A stretch of 64,000 nt of DNA from Balneola sp. (GCA_002696035.1 NZQV01000026.1:434001-498000), one strand, 5' to 3'. Numbered from the stretch's first letter, positions 15,741 through 23,956 are shown. Program-made: numbers and translations. Notes: generated by a model from the letters alone, not told the origin.

Positions 15741-16697
15741 ATGAGTAAACTACTTACTTCTCTCAGAAATGAAATCCGTCGTCGTGACTATAGCTACCGA
15801 ACCGAGCAGGCCTACACTAACTGGACTAAACGGTATGTAAAGTTCTGCAAGCTAAAACATCCATTGGAAGTGGATGAGAAAGAAGTGGTTAACTTTTTGA
15901 ATTATTTGGTAAATGAGAAGAATGTGGCCGCTTCAACTCAAAATCAGGCACTTTGTGCTTTGGTTTTTTTGTATAAACAGGTGCTGCAAAAACCCCTTGG
16001 CGTGCTCGATGATCTGAAATATGCCGGACGTAATCGCAATATCCCCGTGGTGCTTACCCCGGAAGAAGTAAAGGCCATACTTTCACAAATGGATGGGGTT
16101 AAAAAATTAATAACCAGTTTAATGTATGGAACCGGAATGCGTGTTTCAGAGGTGCTTCGCCTTCGTATTATGGACCTGGATTTCAGCTATCACCAAATCC
16201 ATGTACGGAATGGGAAAGGAGGCAAGGATCGGGTGACTTTACTGCCTGAAAAGCTTCAAGAAGAACTTAAAAATCATATTGAAAAAGTAGAACGGCTTCA
16301 CCAAAAAGATCTAAGAAATGGATATGGGAACGTTCTTTTACCGAAAGCACTGGCGAAAAAATATCCCAATGCATCAACAGAATTTAAATGGCAATATCTG
16401 TTTCCTTCCAAAAAAATAGGAAAAGATCCACGATCCGGACACAAGCAGCGTTACCATCAGTCTGCACAGGCCCTGAACCGGAAAATCTCAAAAGCAGTCA
16501 AAAAAGCCCGGATCGATAAAAAAGTATCTGCCCATACATTCCGCCATTCCTTCGCCACACACTTGTTGAAGAACGGCTACGACATCCGCACCTTACAGGA
16601 ACTCCTCGGCCACAAAAACCTCAAAACCACCATGATCTATACTCATGTAATCAACAAAGGCGGCAACTACATCAAATCCCCGGTGGATGTAATTTGA
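15741..16697 (+). CDS. intI: Integron integrase IntI
   Basis: A tyrosine recombinase of 318 residues that inserts and excises gene cassettes at attI and attC. Catalytic residues are all present: R134 (GTGMRVSE), K159, H265 and R268 (HTFRHS), H291 (LLGH) and the nucleophile Y300 (MIYTHV). What separates IntI from XerC/D is the extra alpha-I2 patch between residues of about 186 and 237 that binds the extrahelical bases of folded attC sites. It is clear here (HQKDLRNGYGNVLLPKAL, KYPNA, DPRSG). The N-terminal SAM-like domain is complete, so the enzyme is probably active. It reads away from the cassette array, the usual integron orientation. ATG at 15741. Confidence 0.96.
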   Translation: MSKLLTSLRNEIRRRDYSYRTEQAYTNWTKRYVKFCKLKHPLEVDEKEVVNFLNYLVNEKNVAASTQNQALCALVFLYKQVLQKPLGVLDDLKYAGRNRNIPVVLTPEEVKAILSQMDGVKKLITSLMYGTGMRVSEVLRLRIMDLDFSYHQIHVRNGKGGKDRVTLLPEKLQEELKNHIEKVERLHQKDLRNGYGNVLLPKALAKKYPNASTEFKWQYLFPSKKIGKDPRSGHKQRYHQSAQALNRKISKAVKKARIDKKVSAHTFRHSFATHLLKNGYDIRTLQELLGHKNLKTTMIYTHVINKGGNYIKSPVDVI

Positions 16698-16739
16698 AAA
16701 GTCTAATGAATATTCAAAGAGAACAGTTTTTTTAAAGAA

Positions 16740-16834
16740 GTCATCCTGAGGGTACCCCCGAAGGACCTACAAAAGCACGAAGCGGCATCCACTCGTGAAG
16801 ATGCTTCACCGCCGGCTGGCGGTTCAGCAAGACC
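16740..16834. repeat. Dispersed palindromic repeat R1, copy A
   Basis: Begins GTCATCCTGAG and ends near GGTTCAGCAAGAC, an imperfect terminal inverted pair about 95 bp apart. Internal blocks CCGAAGGACCT and CGTGAAGATGCTTC recur in copies at 17242, 18424, 19143, 21810 and 36356. It lies between intI and the GIY-YIG gene. Confidence 0.85.
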
Positions 16835-16866
16835 ACCAAACCATCAACAAAATAAAAGGGGCACAA

Positions 16867-17211
16867 ATGGACAACGCTACCTACATCCTAACCAACCCCA
16901 ACCGGAAAGTTCTCTACACAGGAGTAACCAATAACCTGCCCAAAAGAATAGTAGAACACTATCAAAAAAGAGGGAACCCGGAAACTTTTGCGGGGAAATA
17001 CTACTGCTACTGCTTGGTTTGGTATGATGTGTTTCCAACCATGTACGAAGCCATCCAGGCAGAAAAACGAATTAAGGGAAAGAAACGCCAATGGAAGGAA
17101 AGATTGATTGAAGAGAATAATCCTGACTGGAAATTTCTAAATAAAATAGTGCTTGGTGAATGGCCTCCAAGGCAAACGTTAAGAGATGATTCCACTAAAG
17201 AGTCATCTTGA
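16867..17211 (+). CDS. Small GIY-YIG nuclease-domain protein
   Basis: 114 residues from the ATG at 16867; the frame also extends upstream through repeat R1, which is not a credible N-terminus. A complete single-domain GIY-YIG fold is visible: TYILTN and LYTGVTN form the name motif, followed by the conserved arginine helix (PKRIVEHYQ) and the metal-binding glutamate helix (YEAIQAEKRIKGKKRQWK). These UPF0213/URI-like proteins are DNA nucleases of uncertain role, in many copies in Bacteroidota. The gene is framed by direct copies of repeat R1 at 33 and 30 bp, which suggests it may act on that repeat, much as RAYT transposases act on REP elements. That link is inference. Confidence 0.88.
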   Translation: MDNATYILTNPNRKVLYTGVTNNLPKRIVEHYQKRGNPETFAGKYYCYCLVWYDVFPTMYEAIQAEKRIKGKKRQWKERLIEENNPDWKFLNKIVLGEWPPRQTLRDDSTKESS

Positions 17212-17241
17212 TGGGGGAAATAGAACTAAATTAACTAAAGG

Positions 17242-17332
17242 GTCATCCTGAGGAACCGAAGGACCTACAAAAGTAAGAAGCCGCAAAGACTCGTGAAGAT
17301 GCTTCACCGCCGGCTGACGGTTCAGCATGACT
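17242..17332. repeat. Dispersed palindromic repeat R1, copy B
   Basis: A full copy: GTCATCCTGAGG at the left, CCGAAGGACCT and CGTGAAGATGCTTC inside, and CAGCATGACTCC at the right. It begins 30 bp after the GIY-YIG stop in the same orientation as copy A. Confidence 0.87.
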
Positions 17333-17376
17333 CCAATGGGAGAATGTCAATCATAGAACACAAAACCAACTACCGC

Positions 17377-17430
17377 GTCATCCTGAGGAACCGAAGGATC
17401 TACACAGGTATGAAGCAATTAGACTTGCAA
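17377..17430. repeat. Dispersed repeat R1, partial copy C
   Basis: Left half only: GTCATCCTGAGGAACCGAAGGATCT followed by weaker similarity. It lies 45 bp after copy B. Confidence 0.7.
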
Positions 17431-17473
17431 AGTTACTTCTAAAGCACCCTCAACACTGATTTCCTTTCTTACT

Positions 17474-17761
17474 CTACCTTTCCTTAAGCACGCCCGATAA
17501 ATTCAGCTTATGGATCGGAATTAAATAAGAGGAAAGCATTTCGTCTTTATGAATACCCAGCTCTCCCGTCCCGCGGAAATCAACCATACACACCTTTTCG
17601 GCCGTTTGCACTACTTCGCCGATCCCATAAAACTCGGGACTGGGGCCATAATACACCAGATCGCCCGTCTTCAGCACATTATTGGCACGGCGGTGGTAAG
17701 GCTTTATGACCGGAAGCAGGTCTAATCGATAAGGAAGTCGTCTTTTTTCAGAGAGTGCCAT
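17474..17761 (-). CDS. Small conserved-looking protein overlapping the end of tsaE
   Basis: 95 residues if started at the ATG at 17761, which shares one base with the tsaE stop (TGATG); a GTG one codon earlier is possible. Basic N-terminus (SEKRRLPYRLDLLP), then a compact beta-rich core with VLKTGDLVYYGPSPE, GIGEVVQTAEKVCMVDFRG and a short C-terminal helix. The core resembles small SH3-like barrels that bind nucleic acid or protein (as in DUF3553-type proteins), but I cannot name the family. Translational coupling to tsaE suggests co-regulation. Confidence 0.65.
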   Translation of the reverse strand: MALSEKRRLPYRLDLLPVIKPYHRRANNVLKTGDLVYYGPSPEFYGIGEVVQTAEKVCMVDFRGTGELGIHKDEMLSSYLIPIHKLNLSGVLKER

Positions 17762-18180
17762 CACTCTTCATTGTTCTGATGAATAATAATTTCTCGTTCG
17801 GAATCTGGCCGGTGCTTTATCTCAATGGTAATAGCATCTTCAGGAATCAAAGCGCCAATTTTTCCCGGCCACTCGATCAGGCAAACGCCGTCGCCATAAA
17901 AGTATTCTTCAGCTCCGATCTCCAGTGCCTCTTCTTCATGATTCAGGCGGTAACAGTCAAAATGATAGACCGGAATATCGCCGGAATATTCATGGATCAA
18001 AGTATACGTAGGCGAACTGACTTTTTCAGGTTTGATCCCAAAGTATGAAGCCACGCCCTTCACAAAATGCGTTTTACCGGCGCCCAGGTCTCCATCCAGG
18101 CAAACCACATCGCCCGGTTGCAGCTGTTTACCAAACTCATATCCCGCCCGAATGGTTTCTTCTACGGAGCTACTAATCAT
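17761..18180 (-). CDS. tsaE: tRNA threonylcarbamoyladenosine biosynthesis ATPase TsaE
   Basis: Works with TsaB and TsaD to place threonylcarbamoyl on A37 of ANN-decoding tRNAs. The start is set at the ATG at 18180 (139 residues, the normal size, with an AGAGAAA ribosome site); a TTG 15 codons upstream opens a longer frame without support. The Walker A motif GDLGAGKTHFVKG, the SPTYTLIHEY switch block, the HFDCYRL Walker B-like strand and LIEWP are all typical. The partner genes are not in this window. A 95-residue unknown follows with a one-base overlap. Confidence 0.93.
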   Translation of the reverse strand: MISSSVEETIRAGYEFGKQLQPGDVVCLDGDLGAGKTHFVKGVASYFGIKPEKVSSPTYTLIHEYSGDIPVYHFDCYRLNHEEEALEIGAEEYFYGDGVCLIEWPGKIGALIPEDAITIEIKHRPDSEREIIIHQNNEE

Positions 18181-18369
18181 AGATTTCTCTTTGGACACGG
18201 TTTTTTGAAAACAGTTTTTTGACAATTAATACCAAAGATACCACGCTTTTAAGTGAAAATTCATCCATACGAAAATTTCGATAGGTTAAACAAATTATCC
18301 ATCGGAATTCGCTCGCTCGCAGATCAACGATTTTAGATTAGCGAAGTGTACTGGGGATAATGAAAACGT

Positions 18370-18391
18370 AGAGCGACTCTCCAGAGTCGCT
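18370..18391. repeat. Short perfect hairpin
   Basis: GAGCGACTCT and AGAGTCGCTC are exact complements around a 2-nt loop. It is isolated in a gene-free stretch between tsaE and porX. Confidence 0.75.
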
Positions 18392-18423
18392 CATAATAAC
18401 CGGCCAGAATCCATCTTTCGGCC

Positions 18424-18483
18424 CCAAGCGGCATCCTCTTGTGAAGATGCTTCACCGCCGGCTGGCGGTTCAGCATGACTCGG
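18424..18483. repeat. Dispersed repeat R1, partial copy D (right half)
   Basis: AAGCGGCATCC, GTGAAGATGCTTCACCG and CAGCATGACTC match copies A and B; the left half is replaced by unrelated bases. Confidence 0.75.
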
Positions 18484-18559
18484 ATATAGAGAATTTAGGT
18501 TAGAAAAATACACATTACTAAACCGTAATCCTGATTCCTGGCTTAATGCTCCCACCCCG

Positions 18560-18753
18560 GCCTTAGAAAAAAGAGCGTTAAGAAGGTGAGGAAATGTAGC
18601 GTTAAGAAAGAAATCAAACCGCATGACTGATCGCTTTCCGGCAAGCCCTATGAAGGAGCATTGATTTCTTTTAGTGGAATGGAGTCAGCTTTAGCTCTTT
18701 TTTCACAGCCTTGACTTTTTGGTTCGTTTTGGGTCAAGCCAAAATGAACAAAA
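18560..18753. repeat. R2 element, copy 1 (about 190 bp, hairpin-forming)
   Basis: Shares near-identical blocks with 40060-40249: CCTTAGAAAAAAGAGCGTTA near the left, GATTTCTTTTAGTG in the middle, and GGAGTCAGCTTTAGCTC at the right. AAAAAAGAGC on the left and GCTCTTTTTT on the right are exact complements about 150 bp apart. The tail holds a second hairpin with TTTTGG/CCAAAA arms. Non-coding, function unknown. Confidence 0.8.
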
Positions 18754-18860
18754 AAATACTAAACGGGAAATAAGCTTGATTTACGTAAAAAAGTAGTAGT
18801 GAAAACAGATAATCGGAACGAGGACAAAGACGGGGAAGTCCAGTTTCTTTAACCACCTCA

Positions 18861-19055
18861 TCATCCGACGACTGTTTAAGGGACAGACTATAGAATCCTG
18901 CAAAGAGTCGTCCGATGAATGAAGAACCAATGACTGGTATGTATGATGTACTAAGCCTAAAACAATCGTCGGACCACTCCGAACTAGATCAAAAATTCAA
19001 ACGATGGAGAAATAGCTTTAGTGTACACCTGCCAATCCTTTCAGTGGTCGGACGA
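18861..19055. repeat. Two hairpins sharing the GTCGGAC/GTCCGAC motif
   Basis: First pair: TCATCCGACGACT (18861-18873) with AGTCGTCCGATGA (18906-18918). Second pair: TCGTCGGACCACT (18966-18978) with AGTGGTCGGACGA (19043-19055). Each has one mismatch. Confidence 0.6.
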
Positions 19056-19142
19056 ATCTGATGCGATGCATAAAGCAGAACAAACCCCGATGGGAGAGTG
19101 ATCACATGAATAGCCCCGATGCAGCGATCCCGATCTTTCGGA

Positions 19143-19212
19143 AGAAGGATATACAAAAGCACGAAGCAGTAAATACTTGTGAAGAAACTTCAGGAGTACC
19201 CTCAGCATGACT
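19143..19212. repeat. Dispersed repeat R1, partial copy E
   Basis: AGAAGGATATACAAAAGCACGAAG and GGAGTACCCTCAGCATGACTT match other R1 copies, with a variable centre. Confidence 0.7.
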
Positions 19213-19480
19213 TGAAGTAACAGCTTTGTAACGAGAGGTAAACCAAAAACCGGTTTTGAACGCGTGTCTTTGGAGAGGGAATGTGCAGTGAACTTGTTCA
19301 CAAACGGGGGAGAGGAAAGCCAGCGGCAAAGACGCTGAAACACGCCCAAAAGAACATCAAAGCCATGTACCCGCTCCAGTGCAGAGCGCAGGAGCGAGGT
19401 CAAGGAGGACTCGTGGCTCATCACCACTCCAAAAAAACTTCAACGCTGGATGTTCAATGTCCCTTGTTCGATGTTCTACC

Positions 19481-21022
19481 CTACTTAGGACGCAGCGTAG
19501 CGATCGGCAAGATCATCTCTTCCATAGAAGCTCCGCCATGCTGGAACGTATCACGGTAACGGTTTTGGTATTTGTGATAATTGGTTGGGTACACAAAATA
19601 GTAATCCTCCCGGGCGATCATATAATTATTGATAGAACCTACTTTGGGAAGCCGGTATTCCTCGGGATCATCCATAAACAAAACCGTTTCCGGTTCATCC
19701 GCTTTCAGATTTCGCCCGTATTTGTAGCGGAGATTAGTGGCGGTGTCTTTATCACCATAAACTTTGGTGTCGCGGAGGGAACGCACGGAACCGTGATCGG
19801 TAGTGATAACAAGGGTTACATCTTCTTTGGCGAGGCCCTTGAACATTTGCAGCAGCGATGAATGCTGAAACCAGGCTTCCGTTACAGAGCGAAAGGCAGA
19901 AATATCGGGTGCCAGCTCTTTGATAACAGCGGAATCGGAGCGGGAGTGAACCAGCGTATCCACAAAATTAAACACAAAAGCACCTAACTTCGATTGGGCA
20001 TAACTCCCGATCTTGTCCGCAATTCTCTTGCCAACTTCTGCATTCAGGATCTTCTCATATTTGAAATTGATGTCGATTCCGTGGCGTTCAAGCTGTCGCT
20101 TCAGCAGTTCTTCTTCATGCCGGTTTAGGGAAGATTCATCCTGTCCCTGTTGCCACAATTCCGGATACATCCGCTCAATATCGGCCGGATACAATCCCGA
20201 GAAAATGGCATTTCGGGAATAAGGCGTAGCGGTTGGTAAAATGGAATAATAGAAATCCGTATCGATGGAAAAATAGTTGGAAAGGAACGGCTCAAAGATC
20301 AGCCACTGATCGTACCGCATGCAGTCGATGATGAAAAACATGACATGCTCGCCCTTCTCTAAATGAGGATCAACGTATTGCTGAAAGACGTCCGGAGAAA
20401 GCATCGGGCGGGCCTCATCCGATTTCATCCAGTTCAGATATTCCTTATCCAGAAAACGCCCAAATTCCTTATTGGCCTGCTGAAACTGATCGTCAAAAAC
20501 CTGCACCAATCCTTCATCACTATCCCCCAGGTCGATCTGCCAGTTGGTGAGTTCTTTGTAAATATCGATCCATTCTTTCCAGTGTGTTCCGGGATGAATG
20601 CGAGATGAAAGTTCGTTGAATTGCTTCAGATAAGTTTGAGCCGACTTTTCAGACTGAATACGGCTGCGCTCCAGCAATCGCTTGGTGGTAAGCAGAATTT
20701 GATTGGGGTTCACTGGCTTGATCAGGTAATCGGAGATCTTTCCGCCAATGGCATCTTCCATAATGGACTCTTCCTCACTTTTGGTGATCATGACCACGGG
20801 AAGGGAGGGCTGCATAGATTTGATCTTCTCCAGCGTTTCGATACCACCCATGCCTGGCATTTGCTCATCAAGATATACAATATCAAAAGGTTCGGAGGCG
20901 ATCATGCTTACGGCATCATCTCCATTTGCAACCGGGGTGATCTCAAATCCTTTTTTCTCTAAAAAAATAATATGTGATTGCAGGTGATCGATCTCGTCAT
21001 CTGCCCAAAGTATTTTTGGCAT
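19481..21022 (-). CDS. porX: PorX-type response regulator with PglZ/alkaline phosphatase-like output domain
   Basis: 513 residues, close to PorX of Porphyromonas. Residues 1-120 are a receiver: acidic pair DD at 8-9, phosphoacceptor D52 in [12 protein letters not shown] in MITKS and K in LIKPVNP. A helical linker leads to a PglZ domain of the alkaline phosphatase superfamily with [12 protein letters not shown] (metal and nucleophile region), [23 protein letters not shown] and [11 protein letters not shown]. PorX with the kinase PorY (not in the window) controls type IX secretion genes, and its PglZ domain acts on oligonucleotides. At least four T9SS cargo genes lie in this window. Flanked by repeat-rich DNA on the left. 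ATG at 21022. Confidence 0.92.
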   Translation of the reverse strand: MPKILWADDEIDHLQSHIIFLEKKGFEITPVANGDDAVSMIASEPFDIVYLDEQMPGMGGIETLEKIKSMQPSLPVVMITKSEEESIMEDAIGGKISDYLIKPVNPNQILLTTKRLLERSRIQSEKSAQTYLKQFNELSSRIHPGTHWKEWIDIYKELTNWQIDLGDSDEGLVQVFDDQFQQANKEFGRFLDKEYLNWMKSDEARPMLSPDVFQQYVDPHLEKGEHVMFFIIDCMRYDQWLIFEPFLSNYFSIDTDFYYSILPTATPYSRNAIFSGLYPADIERMYPELWQQGQDESSLNRHEEELLKRQLERHGIDINFKYEKILNAEVGKRIADKIGSYAQSKLGAFVFNFVDTLVHSRSDSAVIKELAPDISAFRSVTEAWFQHSSLLQMFKGLAKEDVTLVITTDHGSVRSLRDTKVYGDKDTATNLRYKYGRNLKADEPETVLFMDDPEEYRLPKVGSINNYMIAREDYYFVYPTNYHKYQNRYRDTFQHGGASMEEMILPIATLRPK

Positions 21023-21080
21023 GAAATAATGGTCTTTTAAAAGTTTGTCAATTAATCTAACTAATACACAGGTCCAAAAG

Positions 21081-21142
21081 TTGTCATCCTGAGCGCCCCT
21101 TAATTTTCAAAAGGAGAAATATCTTACGCGAAGGATCTCATT
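21081..21142. repeat. Half copy of a GTTGTCATCC-type element
   Basis: TTGTCATCCTGAGCGCCCC and GCGAAGGATCTCA match the left half of the full palindromic element at 38793, and share the GTCATCCTGAG start with R1. The right half is absent. Confidence 0.65.
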
Positions 21143-21195
21143 GTTCAGATCATTTGAAATTTAATAAATGTGGTACTTGACGCCGTTACAAATAA

Positions 21196-21729
21196 TCAAT
21201 CTTCAAGCTTGATATACGGCCTGATATTCTCCAGGCGCTTTTCTCCGATGCCCTTAACATTAACGAGTTCATCGATGGAATCAAAGCCATCATTCGCCTC
21301 CCTGTAGTCGAGAATGCGCTGCGCATAGGCCGGGCCAATTCCATCCAGCTTTTGTAGTTGCTGCAGACTAGCTGTGTTAATATTGATGATGTCGGAAACG
21401 GGTTCAACTTCTTCAGCCTCAGTTTCAGAAGCTGTCTCTTTCGGGACTTCCATTTCACCTGCGGAGTTACTAACTGCAGGAGTGGGAGAATATTTTTCAG
21501 CGAGTTCTTTTTCTTCCTTTTGGATGAGGGCGCTTCGTCTTTCAAATTCTGCAACGATCTGATCGTATTCTTCCTGATCGTAATTCAGTGACTTCTGGAG
21601 AAATAAACTTGCTGATAAAAGAATGGCAACAAGTCCCAGTAAAATAGCGATCCCAACCCGCTCGGTCTTCGAGATCTGCAGCCGATCTACCCAGAAAAAT
21701 ACTTTACGTTTTAACCCGTCGAAATTCAT
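21196..21729 (-). CDS. Membrane-anchored ComEA-like helix-hairpin-helix protein
   Basis: 177 residues. A transmembrane helix (about 25-46) follows a short basic cytoplasmic N-terminus. Then comes a long Glu-rich linker with probable coiled coil ([28 protein letters not shown] is split by charge) and a Pro/Thr/Ser region. Residues of about 115-177 carry two helix-hairpin-helix motifs ([17 protein letters not shown] and [16 protein letters not shown]), the DNA-binding unit of ComEA. ComEA proteins capture incoming DNA in the periplasm during natural transformation. The role is inferred from the domain; no other competence genes are here. Competence would fit with an integron nearby. Confidence 0.85.
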   Translation of the reverse strand: MNFDGLKRKVFFWVDRLQISKTERVGIAILLGLVAILLSASLFLQKSLNYDQEEYDQIVAEFERRSALIQKEEKELAEKYSPTPAVSNSAGEMEVPKETASETEAEEVEPVSDIININTASLQQLQKLDGIGPAYAQRILDYREANDGFDSIDELVNVKGIGEKRLENIRPYIKLED

Positions 21730-21809
21730 ACGTCTAATATGTTTGCGGGAAAGGAAAAACTCAACGCCTAATTTTTTGGGCCACGAAAAGACAAAAACAG
21801 GAAAAACAA

Positions 21810-21903
21810 GTCATCCTGAGGGTACCCCCGAAGGACCTGCAAATGCAGGAGGCGGCTTCATCCCTTGAAAATGCTTCTCCCAAATCCCCGGGATCAGCAT
21901 GAC
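21810..21903. repeat. Dispersed palindromic repeat R1, copy G
   Basis: A full copy: left GTCATCCTGAGGGTACCCCC, internal AAGGACCTGCAAATG and TTGAAAATGCTTC, right GATCAGCATGACC. Confidence 0.85.
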
Positions 21904-21952
21904 CTGATTAAGAAAAGGGATAGAGAACAAAGTATTGGCCAGCGATAAAATC

Positions 21953-22058
21953 AGATTCCCGCCTGTGCGGGAATGACCTTTGGATAGGTTATGGACAGGT
22001 TTTAGTAATTGCCACTTCAATCCCCACCACCCCGTCATCCCCGTGAAGACGGGGATCT
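21953..22058. repeat. REPIN-like pair of inverted REP hairpins
   Basis: Left unit 21953-21977 contains ATTCCCGCCTGTGCGGGAAT, the ATTCCC-N8-GGGAAT form known for REP/dRS3 elements. Right unit 22034-22058 contains ATCCCCGTGAAGACGGGGAT in the opposite sense. Both carry the GTCAT/ATGAC flank pointing inward. Two REPs in inverted orientation about 55 bp apart form a REPIN arrangement. Confidence 0.75.
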
Positions 22059-22178
22059 AAGTATAGCCATTGGCAAAACAGCCATATTCGCCCGAGTCAC
22101 AGTACATCCCCCAAACAAAAATCACAGACAAGGTTGTATAGTAGTTCAGGATGTGAGATTTTTGGCAAAATTCAGATC

Positions 22179-22970
22179 ATGACAGAAAACCTCACATTTA
22201 CATACAACGACCAATCCCTCATCTACCAGAAAGTAGGAGAGGGCAAGCCACTGGTGATCCTTCACGGCTGGGGCAGCAGCAAGCGTGTGATGATGCCGGT
22301 GGCCCAAAACCTTGCTCATCTCAGAACCAACTACGTGCTCGATCTTCCCGGTTTTGGGGATTCCCCCGAGCCCGTCCGCCCCTGGAATATTGATGACTAT
22401 GCTGATGCCGTTCAGGCTTTTATCGGATCGCTGGATGAGGACAAAGTAGATGTGCTGGTACATTCTTATGGAGGACGAATTATCCTGAAACTCTGTGCCC
22501 GGGAATTTGGAAAAAAACACATCGATAAAGTACTCATTACCGGAGGGGCGGGAATGAAACCAAAGCGATCGGCAACATTCTATCTCAAAAAATATACCGC
22601 CAAGACCCTGAAAGCCCCGTTTATGATCTTACCCGGTGCACTCCGGCAAAAAGCACTCGGTTGGCTGAGATCCACTTCTCTCTGGAAAAGCCTGGGTTCT
22701 TCCGATTACTCAAAATTGAGCGGGGTGATGCGTGAGACTTTTGTGAGATCGGTATCGGAATATCTAGAATCTAGCTTGCCCCACATTCCTCATGAAACGC
22801 TGCTAATCTGGGGAAGAAATGACGATGCCACGCCCGTTTACCAAGGACAGAGAATCGAAAAGGGAATTAAAAATGCCGCGCTGGTTATCATCGAAGATGC
22901 CGGTCATTACGCTTTCCTGGATAAGCCCAAGCAGTTTGCCCGAATTGCCGAGGCGTTTTTTAAGGGCTGA
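22179..22970 (+). CDS. Alpha/beta hydrolase
   Basis: A 263-residue cytoplasmic hydrolase from the ATG at 22179; the frame is open further upstream but without a better start. The fold's landmarks are clear: oxyanion motif LHGWGSS, nucleophile elbow VHSYGG (serine), acid in WGRNDDATP and histidine in DAGHYAFLDKP. The cap region (KPKRSATFYLKKYTAKTL) is basic and helical. The substrate cannot be told; relatives include esterases and meta-cleavage hydrolases. Monocistronic. Confidence 0.87.
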   Translation: MTENLTFTYNDQSLIYQKVGEGKPLVILHGWGSSKRVMMPVAQNLAHLRTNYVLDLPGFGDSPEPVRPWNIDDYADAVQAFIGSLDEDKVDVLVHSYGGRIILKLCAREFGKKHIDKVLITGGAGMKPKRSATFYLKKYTAKTLKAPFMILPGALRQKALGWLRSTSLWKSLGSSDYSKLSGVMRETFVRSVSEYLESSLPHIPHETLLIWGRNDDATPVYQGQRIEKGIKNAALVIIEDAGHYAFLDKPKQFARIAEAFFKG

Positions 22971-23050
22971 GGAGCGAAGGTAAGGTTCCGTCCATCTGCG
23001 CAACTTCGCGCTTCATCCGCGTGACTCTGCGAGCAAAAAATGATTGATTC

Positions 23051-23956
23051 TTACTGGATGTTTGAAAGCCACTCTTTAGGAATTTCCAACGCCCATTTCA
23101 CCCCAAGCTCTTCAATTTCCAGTCCGGCATTGATGAGACTAATGGCTGTATTTTGAACGATCCGGCTGCTTTTGTCTCCATTTTTTCCATAAATGGGGTC
23201 GTCGATAATGGGGTAGCCCCATTGCTCCAGATGCAATCGAATTTGATGGGTTCGTCCTGTTTTAGGAGAGCATTTGACGACGGCTGAGTTTTCTTGATGC
23301 TGAATGACTTCAAAGCGGGTAATAGCTTTTTTGGCGTGTGTCAATCCTAATTCACTTTCAAACACAAATCCGGTTTTCCGACGGATGGGCGCATCTATAA
23401 TAATGGAATCCTCTGTGGGGTTTCCGGAGACCAATGCGAAGTAGGTTTTCTTCACTTTAGACTCACTGAAACACATCATGGCCTGCTTGCAAAAATCCTT
23501 ATTTCGGGCCAAAAGTACGAGCCCGGTTGTCACAGCATCCAGCCGGTGGATGATCCTCAGATCCGAAAAGCCCATTTCTTCCAGGATTGCCGTGAGGGAA
23601 TTCTTGTTATACCGCCCGCCGGGATGCATCGGCAACGGGGCGGGTTTGTAGACGATGAGGTACTCTTCTGTTTGATGCAGGATCTGAACTTCATCCGGAA
23701 CGGAGGGCTCTTTCACTTTGGGGTTATGATGGAATACTTCGTCTTTTCTGGAGAGAATGTATTCTGATGAGGCTTCTTTCCCATTCACTCCCACATGACC
23801 GTTTTTGATCTTGGTTTCCCACACATTTGCTCCATGAAAGGGAAACCGTTCGGCCATAAGATCCAGCAACGAGGTGCCTTCAAACTCAGATTTCACCCTG
23901 AACCTATAGGTGATCGGATAAGGCTTTACTATGCGAACGGGGCGGGATGAATTCAT
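23051..23956 (-). CDS. RluA-family RNA pseudouridine synthase
   Basis: Converts uridine to pseudouridine in rRNA or tRNA. 301 residues: an S4-like N-terminal region (LLDLMAERFPFHGANVWETKIKNG is split here into its two helices), then the catalytic domain. The active-site motif IIHRLDAVTTGLVLLAR gives the nucleophilic aspartate; KTGRTHQIRLHL and DDPIYG are the later family motifs. Which base it modifies is not visible; RluA, RluC and RluD branches share this layout. It is followed downstream of trhO by 73 bp that carry a fragment of the R3 repeat (CCTGCGAGCGC). Confidence 0.9.
   Translation of the reverse strand: MNSSRPVRIVKPYPITYRFRVKSEFEGTSLLDLMAERFPFHGANVWETKIKNGHVGVNGKEASSEYILSRKDEVFHHNPKVKEPSVPDEVQILHQTEEYLIVYKPAPLPMHPGGRYNKNSLTAILEEMGFSDLRIIHRLDAVTTGLVLLARNKDFCKQAMMCFSESKVKKTYFALVSGNPTEDSIIIDAPIRRKTGFVFESELGLTHAKKAITRFEVIQHQENSAVVKCSPKTGRTHQIRLHLEQWGYPIIDDPIYGKNGDKSSRIVQNTAISLINAGLEIEELGVKWALEIPKEWLSNIQ

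Larger units (their letters stand above)
11199..16697. mobile_element. Chromosomal integron: intI, attI, four gene cassettes and a decayed fifth
   Basis: The integrase gene reads right (15741-16697) and the cassettes read left, the standard divergent layout. The cassette array runs attI junction (15533), cassette 1 (14764-15532), cassette 2 (13088-14763), cassette 3 (12362-13087), cassette 4 (11541-12361), then a decayed cassette down to a truncated attC core at 11199-11215. The proof is internal. In every intact cassette the R'' core of its own attC is the exact reverse complement of the R' core at its 5' boundary: ACCTAAC/GTTAGGT, GGCTAAC/GTTAGCC, then GTATAAC/GTTATAC twice. This is expected only of true integron cassettes. 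All cassette genes face the same way. Confidence 0.95.
18181..19480. other. 1.3-kb gene-free stretch made of dispersed repeats
   Basis: No credible gene was found on either strand; short frames here follow repeat sequence. It holds a perfect 10-bp-stem hairpin (18370-18391, GAGCGACTCT and its complement), the right half of R1 (18424-18483), the long R2 element (18560-18753), two mirrored hairpins built on GTCGGAC/TCCGAC (18861-18918 and 18966-19055), another R1 part (19143-19212), and a block near 19371-19475 that recurs at about 42691-42849. Confidence 0.8.
21730..22178. other. 450-bp intergenic region with repeats R1 and a REPIN-like pair
   Basis: No credible gene. It contains a full R1 copy (21810-21903) and a pair of inverted REP-like hairpins (21953-22058). 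The last 120 bp must hold the promoter of the alpha/beta hydrolase gene. Confidence 0.75.

Noticed and set aside
16795-16866. N-terminal extension of the GIY-YIG gene
   Set aside because: The extra 24 codons are translated repeat R1 (same bases as in other copies), and a good ATG follows at 16867.
19041-19861. Open frames of 75-160 codons in the gene desert and in the 5' side of porX
   Set aside because: They follow repeat sequence or lie antisense to porX, have no ribosome site and resemble no family.
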